This document shows positions 1 to 8,736 of a DNA stretch of 64,000 bases, piece by piece. The stretch comes from Chromatiaceae bacterium (lineage in GTDB: Bacteria; Pseudomonadota; Gammaproteobacteria; Chromatiales; Chromatiaceae), in contig JACKML010000001.1 in assembly GCA_024235415.1 (NCBI GenBank), positions 248,001 through 312,000 on the forward strand, written 5' to 3'. The position numbers and the translations under genes are program-made. Each line of letters starts with the position of its first letter. Positions within the stretch are counted from its first letter, which is position 1. A model generated the notes under the pieces. The model was not told the DNA's origin and searched no databases. It worked only from the letters and a program-made list of their open reading frames with translations.

Positions 1-2038
1 CGACGGGCCCGCCCGCAACCACTGCGAAATCCGGTAACCAAACGGTCGAGGTATTGACACTGGTAGTGGTAATCAGGGCCGTCCACAATTCGGCGAAACG
101 CGTGCCGGCCCGATCATAGGCAACCTCTACAGATTCCGCGATCACCCGGGGCGGCACCGGATCCTCGGAATGAAAGGCACGGTTCCAGGCGTCGGCCAGC
201 GAGGTCAACGGCTTGATTTCACCCCATTGCACATTGCTGGCGTCTGGTCGGGACGAAGGAAAGACGATCTGCGCCACATACTGCGACGGCGTCAACACCT
301 GCGGCATCTGTTTCATGCCGTTCAGGACCTGCCCTGGCGCAACACTGAGCCACGAAGTACCGGGCGCAGACGTATGAAAGATCTCGGTCGGAAAGTAGGT
401 GATCGATGCCCGACTGTCAGGATCGTGGATCGAGAAATAGAGCTTCTTGCCACAGCCGTCGACTATCGTCTGGATCTGGCTGGGCGCAATACGCATGATG
501 CCACCTTCCGTCTTCCAACCCTCGGGAATCAAAACCGTGAAGGCCTTTTCTGTGACGTCCTCGTACAAGCGGTAGCGATGAACGGGTGATCGTTTCACCG
601 CAGCCCGGGCGCCGGTCGTGCGCGACGAGCCGACCTCGTCAGCGCTCGACTCCGGGCGAGAACCGGGGCCCGAGGCCCCGTCGTATGCCAGCACAGACCT
701 ACCTGCGTTCAACGGGACCCGAAGCGCCCCTCGGGTGTCGACTCCCTGTGTGGATTGGACGGGCGTTCCCCCAAGGGCGGCCAGCACCTCATTGGCGGGC
801 TGGGCGATCTGCAGCACCGTGCCCTTGGCCTCGATCGCGTAAGCCAGTTCCTGCCCGCGGTCGTCTTCGAAAGCACCTGAGCCAGACAACCGCCCATCAA
901 ACTTGACCATGAAAGGAACACCCAAACCCAAGGGGATGTCTATCTCCACGTTGGCATCGAAACCCAGTACAACGGTATCCAGATCGACCTTGGTAACCAG
1001 GCGCCCCCTGATTTGCGCAACCTCGAGTCCGGTGGAGGGATCAGGGGTGATGTCCGCTACGTGCAGCTCGATCGTTCCGCCAAGAACGTCTATAAGGCCG
1101 ATTCGGTCAACCAACTCGGCGCCCTGGTACGACCACTTCTGACCCGACTGCAGCAAGCCCTGCGGCCACAACCTGGGCACCATCGGAGGTGCAAACACGG
1201 CAACCATGTCCACATCCCAGATTTCCTGCCCGGAACTGTCGTCGAAAAGCGTCGTGCCATGGGGCGAGTGGTTCACCCGAAAGCGCGTACCGGCCGGCAC
1301 CATCTCCTGTTCCATCATTTGACCGGCCTGAGGATCCAGGCTGTGCAAATGCGCCGATTCGACCTCGCGCCTGGCTTCATCGATGGTGTTCAAGCGAGTC
1401 TTCAACACCTCCTCGGTGAACACGACCTTCTGCAACGAACGAAATGCAGCCTGCTCGACGGTCTGGTACGACTCGGTCCCTTCAAAACCAATTGAACGCG
1501 TGACCTTGAAACGCCAGCCGCGATCGATCCGCAGTTGCTGCATCCCATTGGCAGTCGGGTCTTGATTGCCTTGCGAATTCGCAAGAGGCGGTGCGCCTTG
1601 CACTTGAGGCGCGGGCTTGGCTTTATCCGCCGGCAACACACCTTCCGCGGCCGTAGTGAACGTTATTGTGGTGACGGGCAGCGGCAATTGATCCTGCGCG
1701 GCTACAAAGCCCTTTCTCTTGTTTCCGTTGAGCTGGATGGCGTAGGTCGTTCCCGGCTGCAAGGTTTTCACCTTGAGCTCGAACGTCAGCGGATCGAGCC
1801 ACGGCTCGTCCATTGGCGACATGGGGGGAAAGGGATGGACACCTGATTCCATCAGCGACCAACTGTCCATCTTCATGTTCTGATCGAACATCAAGACGAT
1901 GCGGCCCTGCGTCACGGAAACATCGACCGCCCGATCAGCGGGAATGGACTTGATCAGATGAGGCGTTTCGCAGTGGCCCGGCGCCGCGAAAAGGACGAGG
2001 CCTGCGAACAAGGTGGGCAGGAAGAATCCAGGTTTCAT
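1..2038 (-). CDS. Secreted protein with N-terminal SbsA-type Ig-like domain (C-terminus outside window)
   Basis: An uninterrupted frame of 679 codons runs from ATG at 2038 off the left edge, so the C-terminus is missing. The first 23 residues form a clear signal peptide (MKPGFFLPTLFAGLVLFAAPGHC), with probable cleavage near the Cys-Glu-Thr. The Cys is not in a good lipobox. Residues about 28-130 (IKSIPADRAVDVSVTQGRI, FDQNMKMDS, LDPLTFELKVKTLQPGTTY) have the pattern of a bacterial Ig-like SbsA domain. A Pro/Ala/Gln linker follows, then a region without motifs I recognise. The product is therefore probably periplasmic or exported. A TATAAT-containing promoter lies about 65 bp upstream. The function is unknown and no enzymatic motif was seen. 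Confidence 0.75.
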   Translation of the reverse strand, partial: MKPGFFLPTLFAGLVLFAAPGHCETPHLIKSIPADRAVDVSVTQGRIVLMFDQNMKMDSWSLMESGVHPFPPMSPMDEPWLDPLTFELKVKTLQPGTTYAIQLNGNKRKGFVAAQDQLPLPVTTITFTTAAEGVLPADKAKPAPQVQGAPPLANSQGNQDPTANGMQQLRIDRGWRFKVTRSIGFEGTESYQTVEQAAFRSLQKVVFTEEVLKTRLNTIDEARREVESAHLHSLDPQAGQMMEQEMVPAGTRFRVNHSPHGTTLFDDSSGQEIWDVDMVAVFAPPMVPRLWPQGLLQSGQKWSYQGAELVDRIGLIDVLGGTIELHVADITPDPSTGLEVAQIRGRLVTKVDLDTVVLGFDANVEIDIPLGLGVPFMVKFDGRLSGSGAFEDDRGQELAYAIEAKGTVLQIAQPANEVLAALGGTPVQSTQGVDTRGALRVPLNAGRSVLAYDGASGPGSRPESSADEVGSSRTTGARAAVKRSPVHRYRLYEDVTEKAFTVLIPEGWKTEGGIMRIAPSQIQTIVDGCGKKLYFSIHDPDSRASITYFPTEIFHTSAPGTSWLSVAPGQVLNGMKQMPQVLTPSQYVAQIVFPSSRPDASNVQWGEIKPLTSLADAWNRAFHSEDPVPPRVIAESVEVAYDRAGTRFAELWTALITTTSVNTSTVWLPDFAVVAGGPV

Positions 2039-2103
2039 GCGCGCCCCCCGGCATCTGTAACCCGACGCAACCGGGTACCGGACACCCTAGTATCTATAAG
2101 GTA

Positions 2104-2131
2104 ATTATAGAAACGCGAAATGCATCGCAAA
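2104..2131 (-). promoter_or_regulatory. Putative sigma-70 promoter for the Ig-like protein gene
   Basis: On the minus strand a perfect -10 TATAAT (2109-2104) follows TTTGCG (2131-2126) at a 16-bp spacing. Transcription would start near 2097, leaving a leader of about 60 nt before ATG at 2038. The -35 is weak. Confidence 0.4.
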
Positions 2132-2233
2132 CTGCGCGGGCCCGGTTTGTCACGGGAATCTGACGAAACAATGATCCTGGTCAGTCGCGGCTAGCGGAAA
2201 ACGACGACATGCATAAGGCCTGGCATCAACTAT

Positions 2234-3301
2234 CTACTGGTCGCCCGCACGAGGCACGTAACAACAGATGACCGAGAACTCTTCGTAAACGAGTTGCTTC
2301 ATCACATCCTTGACGCCACGTGATGCCCGCTTGAGCCGACCGGTACGTCCACCGAACTCCCAGGTATTGCTCCCGGGTGCCTTAGGGATTGTCGCATCGG
2401 TCTCGCCCTGCTCGAAGCCGTTGACCGTGTCGATCTCCCAGTGACCGTTCCCCAGGCCCCGCATCCCTGTGATCTGCTCGATGTGGGCGATCCGTGGTCT
2501 GCCGTTGGCATCAAAGTCGCCCCTGACTTCCAGAGAGCAGTCCATGGTCTCCGCTGGGGAATTGAACACCAGACCTGCGGTATTCAACACGCGTTCGACA
2601 TTTGGGTCGGCAATTCGGGAAGACAGCGGATAGGAACATTCGACAGGTTTATCCGCGGTGGCATAGAGCTTATGCGCATCCTGGACCTCCCTGCTGGTCA
2701 TGCCCACATTCTGCGTTTCGAAGTGATGCGCATGGTTCAAGCCACGCACCCGGTCACGGTCCAGATAATTCCCGTTGAAGGCCTGCTCTTCTGTCAGGAC
2801 GCCCAGCTTCACCAGGGAATGGATAGTGGCAATGTTTCCGCACTGCATGCCCCGGTAGCGCTCGGGATGCAGAAAGGTCTCGATCGCGGCCAGTGTTGGA
2901 GGTAGTGCGTGAATGCAGGATTCGGGTTCATCCCGCTGTTGCGGTTCCCTCTCGCCGCCGGCCGCCTCGATCACGATCTCAATGGCGCGCCCTTCGCGGT
3001 CAAACACGTCGACCAGTGGCGGTTCGGGTCGATAGTGGCGGAAACCAAGGAAGAACTGCGAAACCCGCTCGCGGGCGGCGATTCCTTCGCGAAGCCTGTC
3101 GATCCACTGTGCAGCGTCGCGGTTGGCGGCACGAAGTTCGAGGGCTTCCAAGTCCGCAACCTTACTGACGCGATAGCTCGCATGCTCATCCGCTTCGATC
3201 CCCTCTTGAACGACCCCTTCCCCCGCCAAATGCAGACAGCCATTCAGGCAGAGAAGAGAAGCCGCTGAGACCAGGATCTTGAGACGCCGCTTTGAAAGCA
3301 T
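2234..3301 (-). CDS. Putative lipoprotein of unknown function
   Basis: The chosen start at 3301 has a strong Shine-Dalgarno (GGGAGGT, 5 nt away) and begins MLSKRRLKILVSAASLL followed by CLNGC. That is a positively charged n-region, a hydrophobic core and an imperfect lipobox (LNGC), so a lipid-anchored envelope protein is likely. A start 18 codons upstream would bury the signal and is rejected. The mature part of about 330 residues has four further cysteines (one in ESCIHAL, one in GMQCGN, one in VECSYPL, one in TMDCSLEV) and a CC pair near the C-terminus (SVICCYVP). No recognised domain or catalytic motif was found. It is divergent from the autotransporter gene, and the two may share a regulatory region at 3302-3451. 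Confidence 0.7.
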   Translation of the reverse strand: MLSKRRLKILVSAASLLCLNGCLHLAGEGVVQEGIEADEHASYRVSKVADLEALELRAANRDAAQWIDRLREGIAARERVSQFFLGFRHYRPEPPLVDVFDREGRAIEIVIEAAGGEREPQQRDEPESCIHALPPTLAAIETFLHPERYRGMQCGNIATIHSLVKLGVLTEEQAFNGNYLDRDRVRGLNHAHHFETQNVGMTSREVQDAHKLYATADKPVECSYPLSSRIADPNVERVLNTAGLVFNSPAETMDCSLEVRGDFDANGRPRIAHIEQITGMRGLGNGHWEIDTVNGFEQGETDATIPKAPGSNTWEFGGRTGRLKRASRGVKDVMKQLVYEEFSVICCYVPRAGDQ

Positions 3302-3451
3302 GGGAACCTCCCGGGCCCTCGTCTTCTCTGCGACGTGATCCGCATGCGGGGCCAAACCTTTTTACAAGGGTAGCAGGGGGTGCCGATTGATCCACCGATA
3401 CCGGTCCAAAGCAGACACTTCGTTGCGGCATCAGTACCGACCGCGGGGTGG

Positions 3452-6400
3452 AAGATGTTCCAACTGATGGCAGTCCTTTACAATATCGGCTGCGTTGGTA
3501 GCTCGCCGGGCTTGGCTATTCGGAAACATCAGACGGGAAACGGACCTTCGTTGCACGCAATCTTCAACAACTTGCTCAAGGGCGGAAAAACACCTACGCG
3601 GCATTTACACGACGCGCCCGCCATCAGATGCGGCGGCGTCGTGGCCACTGCCATCTTCCTCACGCTGCATGTTGACATGTCGACTGCCGCCTCGTTTGAG
3701 ATCTTCGATGGTCAGGTCGAGACGACGCAACAGATTCTGGGCGACGGCGAAACCGGCATCATCCATGCAGGCGGCACGCTGCAACCGAGCGCCTACCGCG
3801 ATGCACTGCTTGTAACGGGCGCCGGAGCCTCGATCAACAACGAAGGCAGTATCCGTTCGCGTGCAGCCGGCATTACTGTCCTGGCCAGCGATGCCACGGT
3901 GGTCTCCAGCGGACAGATAGATACCACCGGTTCTTCTGATGGCATCGCATTGGACGGGCCCAATGCCAGCCTAACCGTCAGCGGAACGATAAACACGCTG
4001 GGAAATTACTCACACGGCATCGCTGTCTCGGAAGTCGGCACTACGGTGGTTGCGAGTGGTGGAATCGATACGGCCGGATATTTCGCCTCGGGTATCTATT
4101 CGAGTACCGGCAACGTGATATTGCGTAATAGCGGCAGTATCCACACAGCGGGGTTCGATGCTTCAGGAATCGAATCCAGTGTCCGTAGCTTTCCCGATCC
4201 GTTACTGCTGGGACCGAGAACCAGTGTCGTTGCGGTCGACCTGTACAACGGGGGACTTATCCAAACCGACGGCGATCGATCGAACGGGATTGGATCCTAT
4301 TTCAGCAATAGCGCGGTTGCCAGTAGTACCTCGTCCGTACCCGTCAAGAACGCCAGCGCCGCGTCAGACACCGTCATCATCAATCGCGGGAATATCCACA
4401 CCTTGCAGAATGCCGCCATGGGCATCAGTTCATCGAGCCGAAGCTTCGCCAAGTCCGAAGTAGCCGATGGCAAGGCTGTGGCCGCCGACAGTGTCACCGT
4501 GATAAACAGCGGCAACATCCGCACTGATGGCGAGTCTTCACAGGGCATCGACTTGAACGCAGATGCAACTTCATCCGGGACCAGATCGAGTGCATCGGTC
4601 ACCGGCGATATCGAGAACCAGGGAAGCATTCGCACCAATGGCAAGTACGCTCCAGCGATCTACGCCGCGCTGGATGCGATTTCCTTTTCCATCGGCCAGG
4701 TGTCGGCCTCCGCCAGAATCACGAACACCGGTGAAATAGAAACCCGGGAATATGATTCGAGTGGGATGCAGGCCCGGGTCGACACCCGTCATCTCGATTC
4801 CGGGGCGACCCCAGGTGGTTTGGCATCAGGCATCGCAGGCAGCAGCATAGCGCTGGTCAACGAGAGCAATATAACCACGCGGGGAGAGGTCTCCTCAGGC
4901 GTGCGATCTGCTGCATCCGCGTTCGCCGAGGGCCTTGACGAGACAGCAAATACCAATGTCGCCATCGTAAACAGCGGGCATGTCCGCAGCAGCGGCAGCT
5001 TTGCGTCTGGCATCGACTCCTCCGCCAATGCCAATGGCGCTGCGTCGACAGTCACGGTGTCCATAGCCAATCACGGCAGCATCGCCACCTCGGGAGAGTC
5101 TGCCGACGGCCTGTATTCGCGGGCGACGGGTTCCGCCCGAGGTGGCAGTGCCGACGTGGACGTGACAATCAGCAACAGCGGTGACATCGCAACCGCCGGG
5201 AAACAGGCGCCGGGTATCAGGTCCGAAGGTTTCATCTTTCCGTCGGATGCAGGCCATCATGCCGGCTCGTTTACGTCCCGCATCGTCAATAGCGGAAGTA
5301 TTTCCACCGCGGGCCGCGATGCGCCGGGCATTCGTGCCGACAGCACGCTTCCGATCGGGTATTACTCGGTCGAAGAGAAATCCACCACCCTGATCAGCAA
5401 TACGGGGAGCATCGTCACTGTCGGTGACGGTGCGTTCGGGATCCTGGTGGCGGGGAGTAATACCACTGTCGACAACAGCGGCTTGATTCAAACCGCCAAT
5501 GCCCATGCCATTCAAGGTGACGATGTCTCGCAGACGCTGAATATTCTCCCGGGCTCACGCATTGTCGGCGTGATCGACATGGGCGGCAGCGGCGACGACG
5601 ACACGGCCAATATCTACAGCGCTTCTGCACCTTCAGAGATTCTCACGTTCGAGAATACCGAGAACATCAACCTGTTCATAGAGAATGCGCACAGGGTGAA
5701 CGCCGATACGGTGGTGATCTATGAACCGGTACTGATGGCCGCGCAGGTCACGTCGCTGGCCAACTTCAGTAGCGATGTGCACCGGTTCCTCGGACAACGT
5801 CTGCGCCCCCCAGCAGTCTTCGAACCCATACAGGTCGCTGCGCTGGAACTGACGCCTGGGCTATTCCACCCGAACGATGGCCGTATGGCTTGGGGGCAGG
5901 CGCTTGGCGGCACCACCCGGCTTTCAGCCAACGCCCGGACAGGCGGTTTCGATAACGACTATGGGGCATTGATGGCGGGCTACGAGTTCGCATCAGGTGA
6001 ACAACGTGTCGGCTGGCTCGCCGGTGTTGCGCGTGCCAATACCCAGGCAGTCGATGCGGGCAGCGATACTGACAGTCTTTTCGCCGGGGTCTACGGGAAT
6101 ACCCACCGGGATGAGCTATATCTCAGCGGCTCGGTGATCGTGGGCAGCGGCTGGCACGAAAGCGGCAGGACGGTGGTGGACAGTCTGGCGGGGCCACAGC
6201 ACGCGATCAGCGAATACAACAGCTTTTACATAAGCCCATCGCTCAGCGTCGGTCGCATCGTCAACGTCGACGCCAACTGGGAACTGCGTCCCTCGCTGAC
6301 CGCAAGCTACATACTGAGCCACTTCGACGGCTACCGGGAAAGTGGCGCAGGCAATGCGAACCTGCGAGTCGATTCACGGTTGTCACACGTTCTGTCCACC

Positions 6401-6688
6401 CGCTGGCAGGTCGAAGCGGTCCGCCACGGAGACCGGGGCGAGGTCGGCTTGTATGCCGGGCTGCAATCACGTCACGTCCACGATGACGCTGTCGATGCCA
6501 GCGTGGCTGTCGGCGGCTTCCGTATCAACAGCGGCCTGGATGAAAACGCCTTCGGTGGCCTTGTCGGTGCTGCCGCCGATTTCGAATTGACCGATCGCCT
6601 GCGCCTTCAAGTCGCTTTGGATTATGGATGGCTGAATAGTCATGAGCGCCACGTGAACGGCCAAGCAACGCTGGAATATCGTTATTGA
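3452..6688 (+). CDS. Autotransporter (type Va secretion) with a repeat-built passenger
   Basis: From ATG 3452 the product has about 1,078 residues. A long n-region leads to a hydrophobic signal core near residues 63-83 (VVATAIFLTL to STAAS), which fits the extended signal peptides of autotransporters. Residues about 84-780 are built from roughly twenty imperfect repeats of the form INSGxIxTxGxxSxGI, expected to fold as a right-handed beta-helix. Residues about 800-1078 are the outer-membrane beta-barrel, starting near GRMAWGQALGG and ending in the aromatic tail EYRY. The C-terminal aromatic residue matches the usual Bam recognition signal. The start is uncertain: GTG 3380 and TTG 3551 are in-frame alternatives. 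The role is probably adhesion or surface display, and no protease or lipase active site was seen in the passenger. Confidence 0.85.
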   Translation, partial: KMFQLMAVLYNIGCVGSSPGLAIRKHQTGNGPSLHAIFNNLLKGGKTPTRHLHDAPAIRCGGVVATAIFLTLHVDMSTAASFEIFDGQVETTQQILGDGETGIIHAGGTLQPSAYRDALLVTGAGASINNEGSIRSRAAGITVLASDATVVSSGQIDTTGSSDGIALDGPNASLTVSGTINTLGNYSHGIAVSEVGTTVVASGGIDTAGYFASGIYSSTGNVILRNSGSIHTAGFDASGIESSVRSFPDPLLLGPRTSVVAVDLYNGGLIQTDGDRSNGIGSYFSNSAVASSTSSVPVKNASAASDTVIINRGNIHTLQNAAMGISSSSRSFAKSEVADGKAVAADSVTVINSGNIRTDGESSQGIDLNADATSSGTRSSASVTGDIENQGSIRTNGKYAPAIYAALDAISFSIGQVSASARITNTGEIETREYDSSGMQARVDTRHLDSGATPGGLASGIAGSSIALVNESNITTRGEVSSGVRSAASAFAEGLDETANTNVAIVNSGHVRSSGSFASGIDSSANANGAASTVTVSIANHGSIATSGESADGLYSRATGSARGGSADVDVTISNSGDIATAGKQAPGIRSEGFIFPSDAGHHAGSFTSRIVNSGSISTAGRDAPGIRADSTLPIGYYSVEEKSTTLISNTGSIVTVGDGAFGILVAGSNTTVDNSGLIQTANAHAIQGDDVSQTLNILPGSRIVGVIDMGGSGDDDTANIYSASAPSEILTFENTENINLFIENAHRVNADTVVIYEPVLMAAQVTSLANFSSDVHRFLGQRLRPPAVFEPIQVAALELTPGLFHPNDGRMAWGQALGGTTRLSANARTGGFDNDYGALMAGYEFASGEQRVGWLAGVARANTQAVDAGSDTDSLFAGVYGNTHRDELYLSGSVIVGSGWHESGRTVVDSLAGPQHAISEYNSFYISPSLSVGRIVNVDANWELRPSLTASYILSHFDGYRESGAGNANLRVDSRLSHVLSTRWQVEAVRHGDRGEVGLYAGLQSRHVHDDAVDASVAVGGFRINSGLDENAFGGLVGAAADFELTDRLRLQVALDYGWLNSHERHVNGQATLEYRY

Positions 6689-6785
6689 CAACGAACGTCG
6701 CCAGCGAGCCAGCCAGCCATTTGCATGGAGCAGGCAGCTGCGCAAGCACTCGAATGCCCAAGACCGCTGCCCGGCGCTGAAGGCT

Positions 6786-6885
6786 TATCGTCTAAAACGG
6801 ATAAGCATGAAATATCTGCTTTAAAAGATATTTTGACTTTATCTCCTTTCGCATATATTTTTTGTGTTATACGGCTTTCCGTATA
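6786..6885. promoter_or_regulatory. Array of four HipB-type operator palindromes upstream of hipBA
   Basis: Four sites share the layout TATNN-N8-NNATA: 6786-6803 (TATCG/GGATA), 6813-6830 (TATCT/AGATA, inside a perfect 8-bp inverted repeat at 6810-6833), 6840-6857 (TATCT/ATATA, imperfect) and 6868-6885 (TATAC/GTATA, inside a perfect 7-bp inverted repeat). Centre spacing is 27, 27 and 28 bp. E. coli HipB binds TATCC-N8-GGATA at four operators before hipBA, so the geometry supports autorepression by the downstream HipB. The last site ends 15 nt before the hipB start. Confidence 0.7.
6833..6861 (+). promoter_or_regulatory. Putative hipBA promoter
   Basis: TTGACT at 6833-6838 is a good -35. Candidate -10 elements are TATATT at 6854-6859 (15-bp spacing) or TATTTT at 6856-6861 (17 bp). 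The region is AT-rich and is interleaved with the operator sites, so HipB binding would block RNA polymerase. Confidence 0.5.
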
Positions 6886-6899
6886 GATAGGGCAAGACC

Positions 6900-7139
6900 A
6901 TGGCGATACGGAACAGAAAAGACCTGGGGGCGGCCGTGCGCCGTGCCCGGCGGGCAAAAAAGCTGAGCCAGACTGATCTCGCGCGAATGGCATCGGTCCG
7001 CCAGCCGCTGATCTCCGCGCTGGAAAACGGCACGACCAGCGTCACCATCGACACCCTGCTCAAGGTGCTCGCGCCGCTGGCGCTGGACCTCGACCTGTCC
7101 CCGCGCCGAAGCGCCAGCTTCGATCCGACGGAGTACTAA
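6900..7139 (+). CDS. hipB: HipB-like antitoxin, XRE-family DNA-binding protein
   Basis: This 79-residue protein consists almost entirely of an XRE helix-turn-helix (LGAAVRRARRAKKLSQTDLARMASVRQPLISALENG). It is close in length to E. coli HipB (88 residues). It should bind the four upstream palindromes as a dimer and neutralise the HipA kinase. The stop codon is followed within 3 nt by the GTG start of hipA, which fits a co-translated antitoxin-toxin pair. The ribosome-binding site is weak (AGGG about 8 nt upstream). The C-terminal tail ending in DPTEY is short. The family assignment is firm; the antitoxin role rests on the arrangement with hipA. Confidence 0.9.
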   Translation: MAIRNRKDLGAAVRRARRAKKLSQTDLARMASVRQPLISALENGTTSVTIDTLLKVLAPLALDLDLSPRRSASFDPTEY

Positions 7140-7142
7140 CCG

Positions 7143-8438
7143 GTGGGCCGCAAACGCAAAGAACGGGTACTGGATGTCTATGTCGGCACGAGCTGCGTCG
7201 GCACCTATACCCGCGCGCCCGGCGGCGCGATCGCATTCCGCTATGCGCCCGACTGGCTGACCTCGGACAAGGCCTTCGCGATTTCGCTATCGATGCCGCT
7301 GTCGGACAAGGTCTGGACCGGCGATGCGGCGAATGCCTATTTCGACGGGTTGCTGCCGGACGACCAGAAGGTGCGCGAGACCATTGCCGCGCGCGAACAT
7401 GCCGACAGCGCAGGCACGTTCGACCTGCTCGCCAGCATCGGGCGCGACTGCGTCGGCGCGCTGCGCTTCGTGCCTGAAGGCGAAGACCCCGGCAATCCGG
7501 AGGCGATGCCCCACCGCCCTGTCAACGATGATGAGATCGCACGGCGCCTCGCCACGCTCGCAACCAACCCGCTAGGCATGCAGGACAACACGGACGAGGT
7601 TCGGATATCGCTGGCGGGCGTGCAGGAAAAGACCGCTTTCCTGTGGATGAATCAGCAGTGGCAGTTGTCACTTGGCGCAACACCAACCTCGCACATTTTC
7701 AAACCGGCGATGAAGCAAGGTCCGAACGGCGCGGACTTTTCCGATACACCATGGAACGAGTGGCTGTGCCTGAATCTGTGCCGGTCATTGGGGCTGAACA
7801 CGGCAAACACCGAAGTTCTGCAGTTCGGCGGCAAGCCGGTGATCGTCGTCGAGCGCTTCGACCGTCTTTGGAAAGGCAAGGTGCTCTACCGCCTTCCGCA
7901 GGAGGATATGTGCCAGGCGCTCGGAATCTCACCGATTCGCAAATACCAGTCCGACGGCGGCCCCGGGATCGCCGATATCCTGGATTTCCTGAACGGCTCG
8001 CAGTCCCCGCGCGAAGACCGCCTGCGATTTATGCGCGCTCAGATCGTGTTCTGGCTGCTGGCCGCGATCGACGGCCACGCCAAGAACTTCTCGATCTTCC
8101 TGACACCGGGCGGCTTCAAACTGACTCCGCTTTACGACGTGATGTCAGTCGCGCCCTACCCGGAATACTCACCGCACAAGATCAAGCTGGCGATGGCTGT
8201 CGGCAACAACCGTCATTACCGCATCAAAGGCATCCAGCAGCATCACTTCTATCAGACCGCGCAAAAAGTGGGCATCGCCAAACAGGACATGGATGAGCTT
8301 TACGCAGACATCCTGTCCCGCATTCGCCCGGCCATCCGCGAAGCCGAAGACACGGCCGCAAGAGCGAAAATGCCGCAGAAGACAGCAGATGCCATCTTTG
8401 CCGGCATCGATCAGCGCGCTCGATTGATTGAGGTGTAG
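7143..8438 (+). CDS. hipA: HipA-family serine/threonine kinase toxin
   Basis: The product is 431 residues (E. coli HipA has 440) and uses a GTG start. It has a HipA N-terminal domain (about 8-115, including FDGLLPDD) and a HipA C-terminal kinase domain. Kinase landmarks visible are SLAGVQEK (156-163), HIFKP (184-188), ERFDR (237-241), the catalytic-loop DGHAKN (310-315) and the metal-binding YDV (331-333). These match Asp309 and Asp332 of E. coli HipA almost in register, so the kinase appears intact. In E. coli, HipA phosphorylates glutamyl-tRNA synthetase to induce dormancy; the substrate here is inferred only. The gene ends 298 bp before a convergent second HipA-family gene. Confidence 0.9.
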   Translation: MGRKRKERVLDVYVGTSCVGTYTRAPGGAIAFRYAPDWLTSDKAFAISLSMPLSDKVWTGDAANAYFDGLLPDDQKVRETIAAREHADSAGTFDLLASIGRDCVGALRFVPEGEDPGNPEAMPHRPVNDDEIARRLATLATNPLGMQDNTDEVRISLAGVQEKTAFLWMNQQWQLSLGATPTSHIFKPAMKQGPNGADFSDTPWNEWLCLNLCRSLGLNTANTEVLQFGGKPVIVVERFDRLWKGKVLYRLPQEDMCQALGISPIRKYQSDGGPGIADILDFLNGSQSPREDRLRFMRAQIVFWLLAAIDGHAKNFSIFLTPGGFKLTPLYDVMSVAPYPEYSPHKIKLAMAVGNNRHYRIKGIQQHHFYQTAQKVGIAKQDMDELYADILSRIRPAIREAEDTAARAKMPQKTADAIFAGIDQRARLIEV

Positions 8439-8491
8439 TGCCCGCATCGGATCATCGCCCTTGAGCGATTCATAGCTTTAGGGCCTTCGAG

Positions 8492-8690
8492 CTGCAGATC
8501 CATCGTGCGCTTCAAACGCCGGACTTTCTTGCGGTTGACCCGATGGCCCTGATCCTCGAGCCAGTCGCGGATGCGTCGGCTACCGTAAAAGGGATGTTTC
8601 AGGTGGCAGCGATCGATCAGCACCATGAGCTCCAGTTCCTCGTCTGATACCGGCTTGGGCATGTGATGAGACGCGCTCAGCAGGCTGACG
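8492..8690 (-). pseudogene. IS3-family transposase orfB fragment
   Basis: Translating 8662-8492 on the minus strand gives an open stretch containing ELMVLIDRCHLKHPFYGSRR, then IRDWLEDQGHRVNRKKVRRL. This is the conserved N-terminal segment of IS3-family OrfB transposases, upstream of the DDE core. Similarity extends a few residues upstream (8663-8690) and is lost downstream, where the frame reads into unrelated sequence. No DDE catalytic region, orfA or terminal inverted repeats were found. It is a dead remnant filling most of the 298-bp gap between the two convergent hipA-type genes. Confidence 0.75.
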
Positions 8691-8736
8691 CTGCGCAGAA
8701 ATCCAACAATTCAGGGATAGTGAGGACAAAACACCG

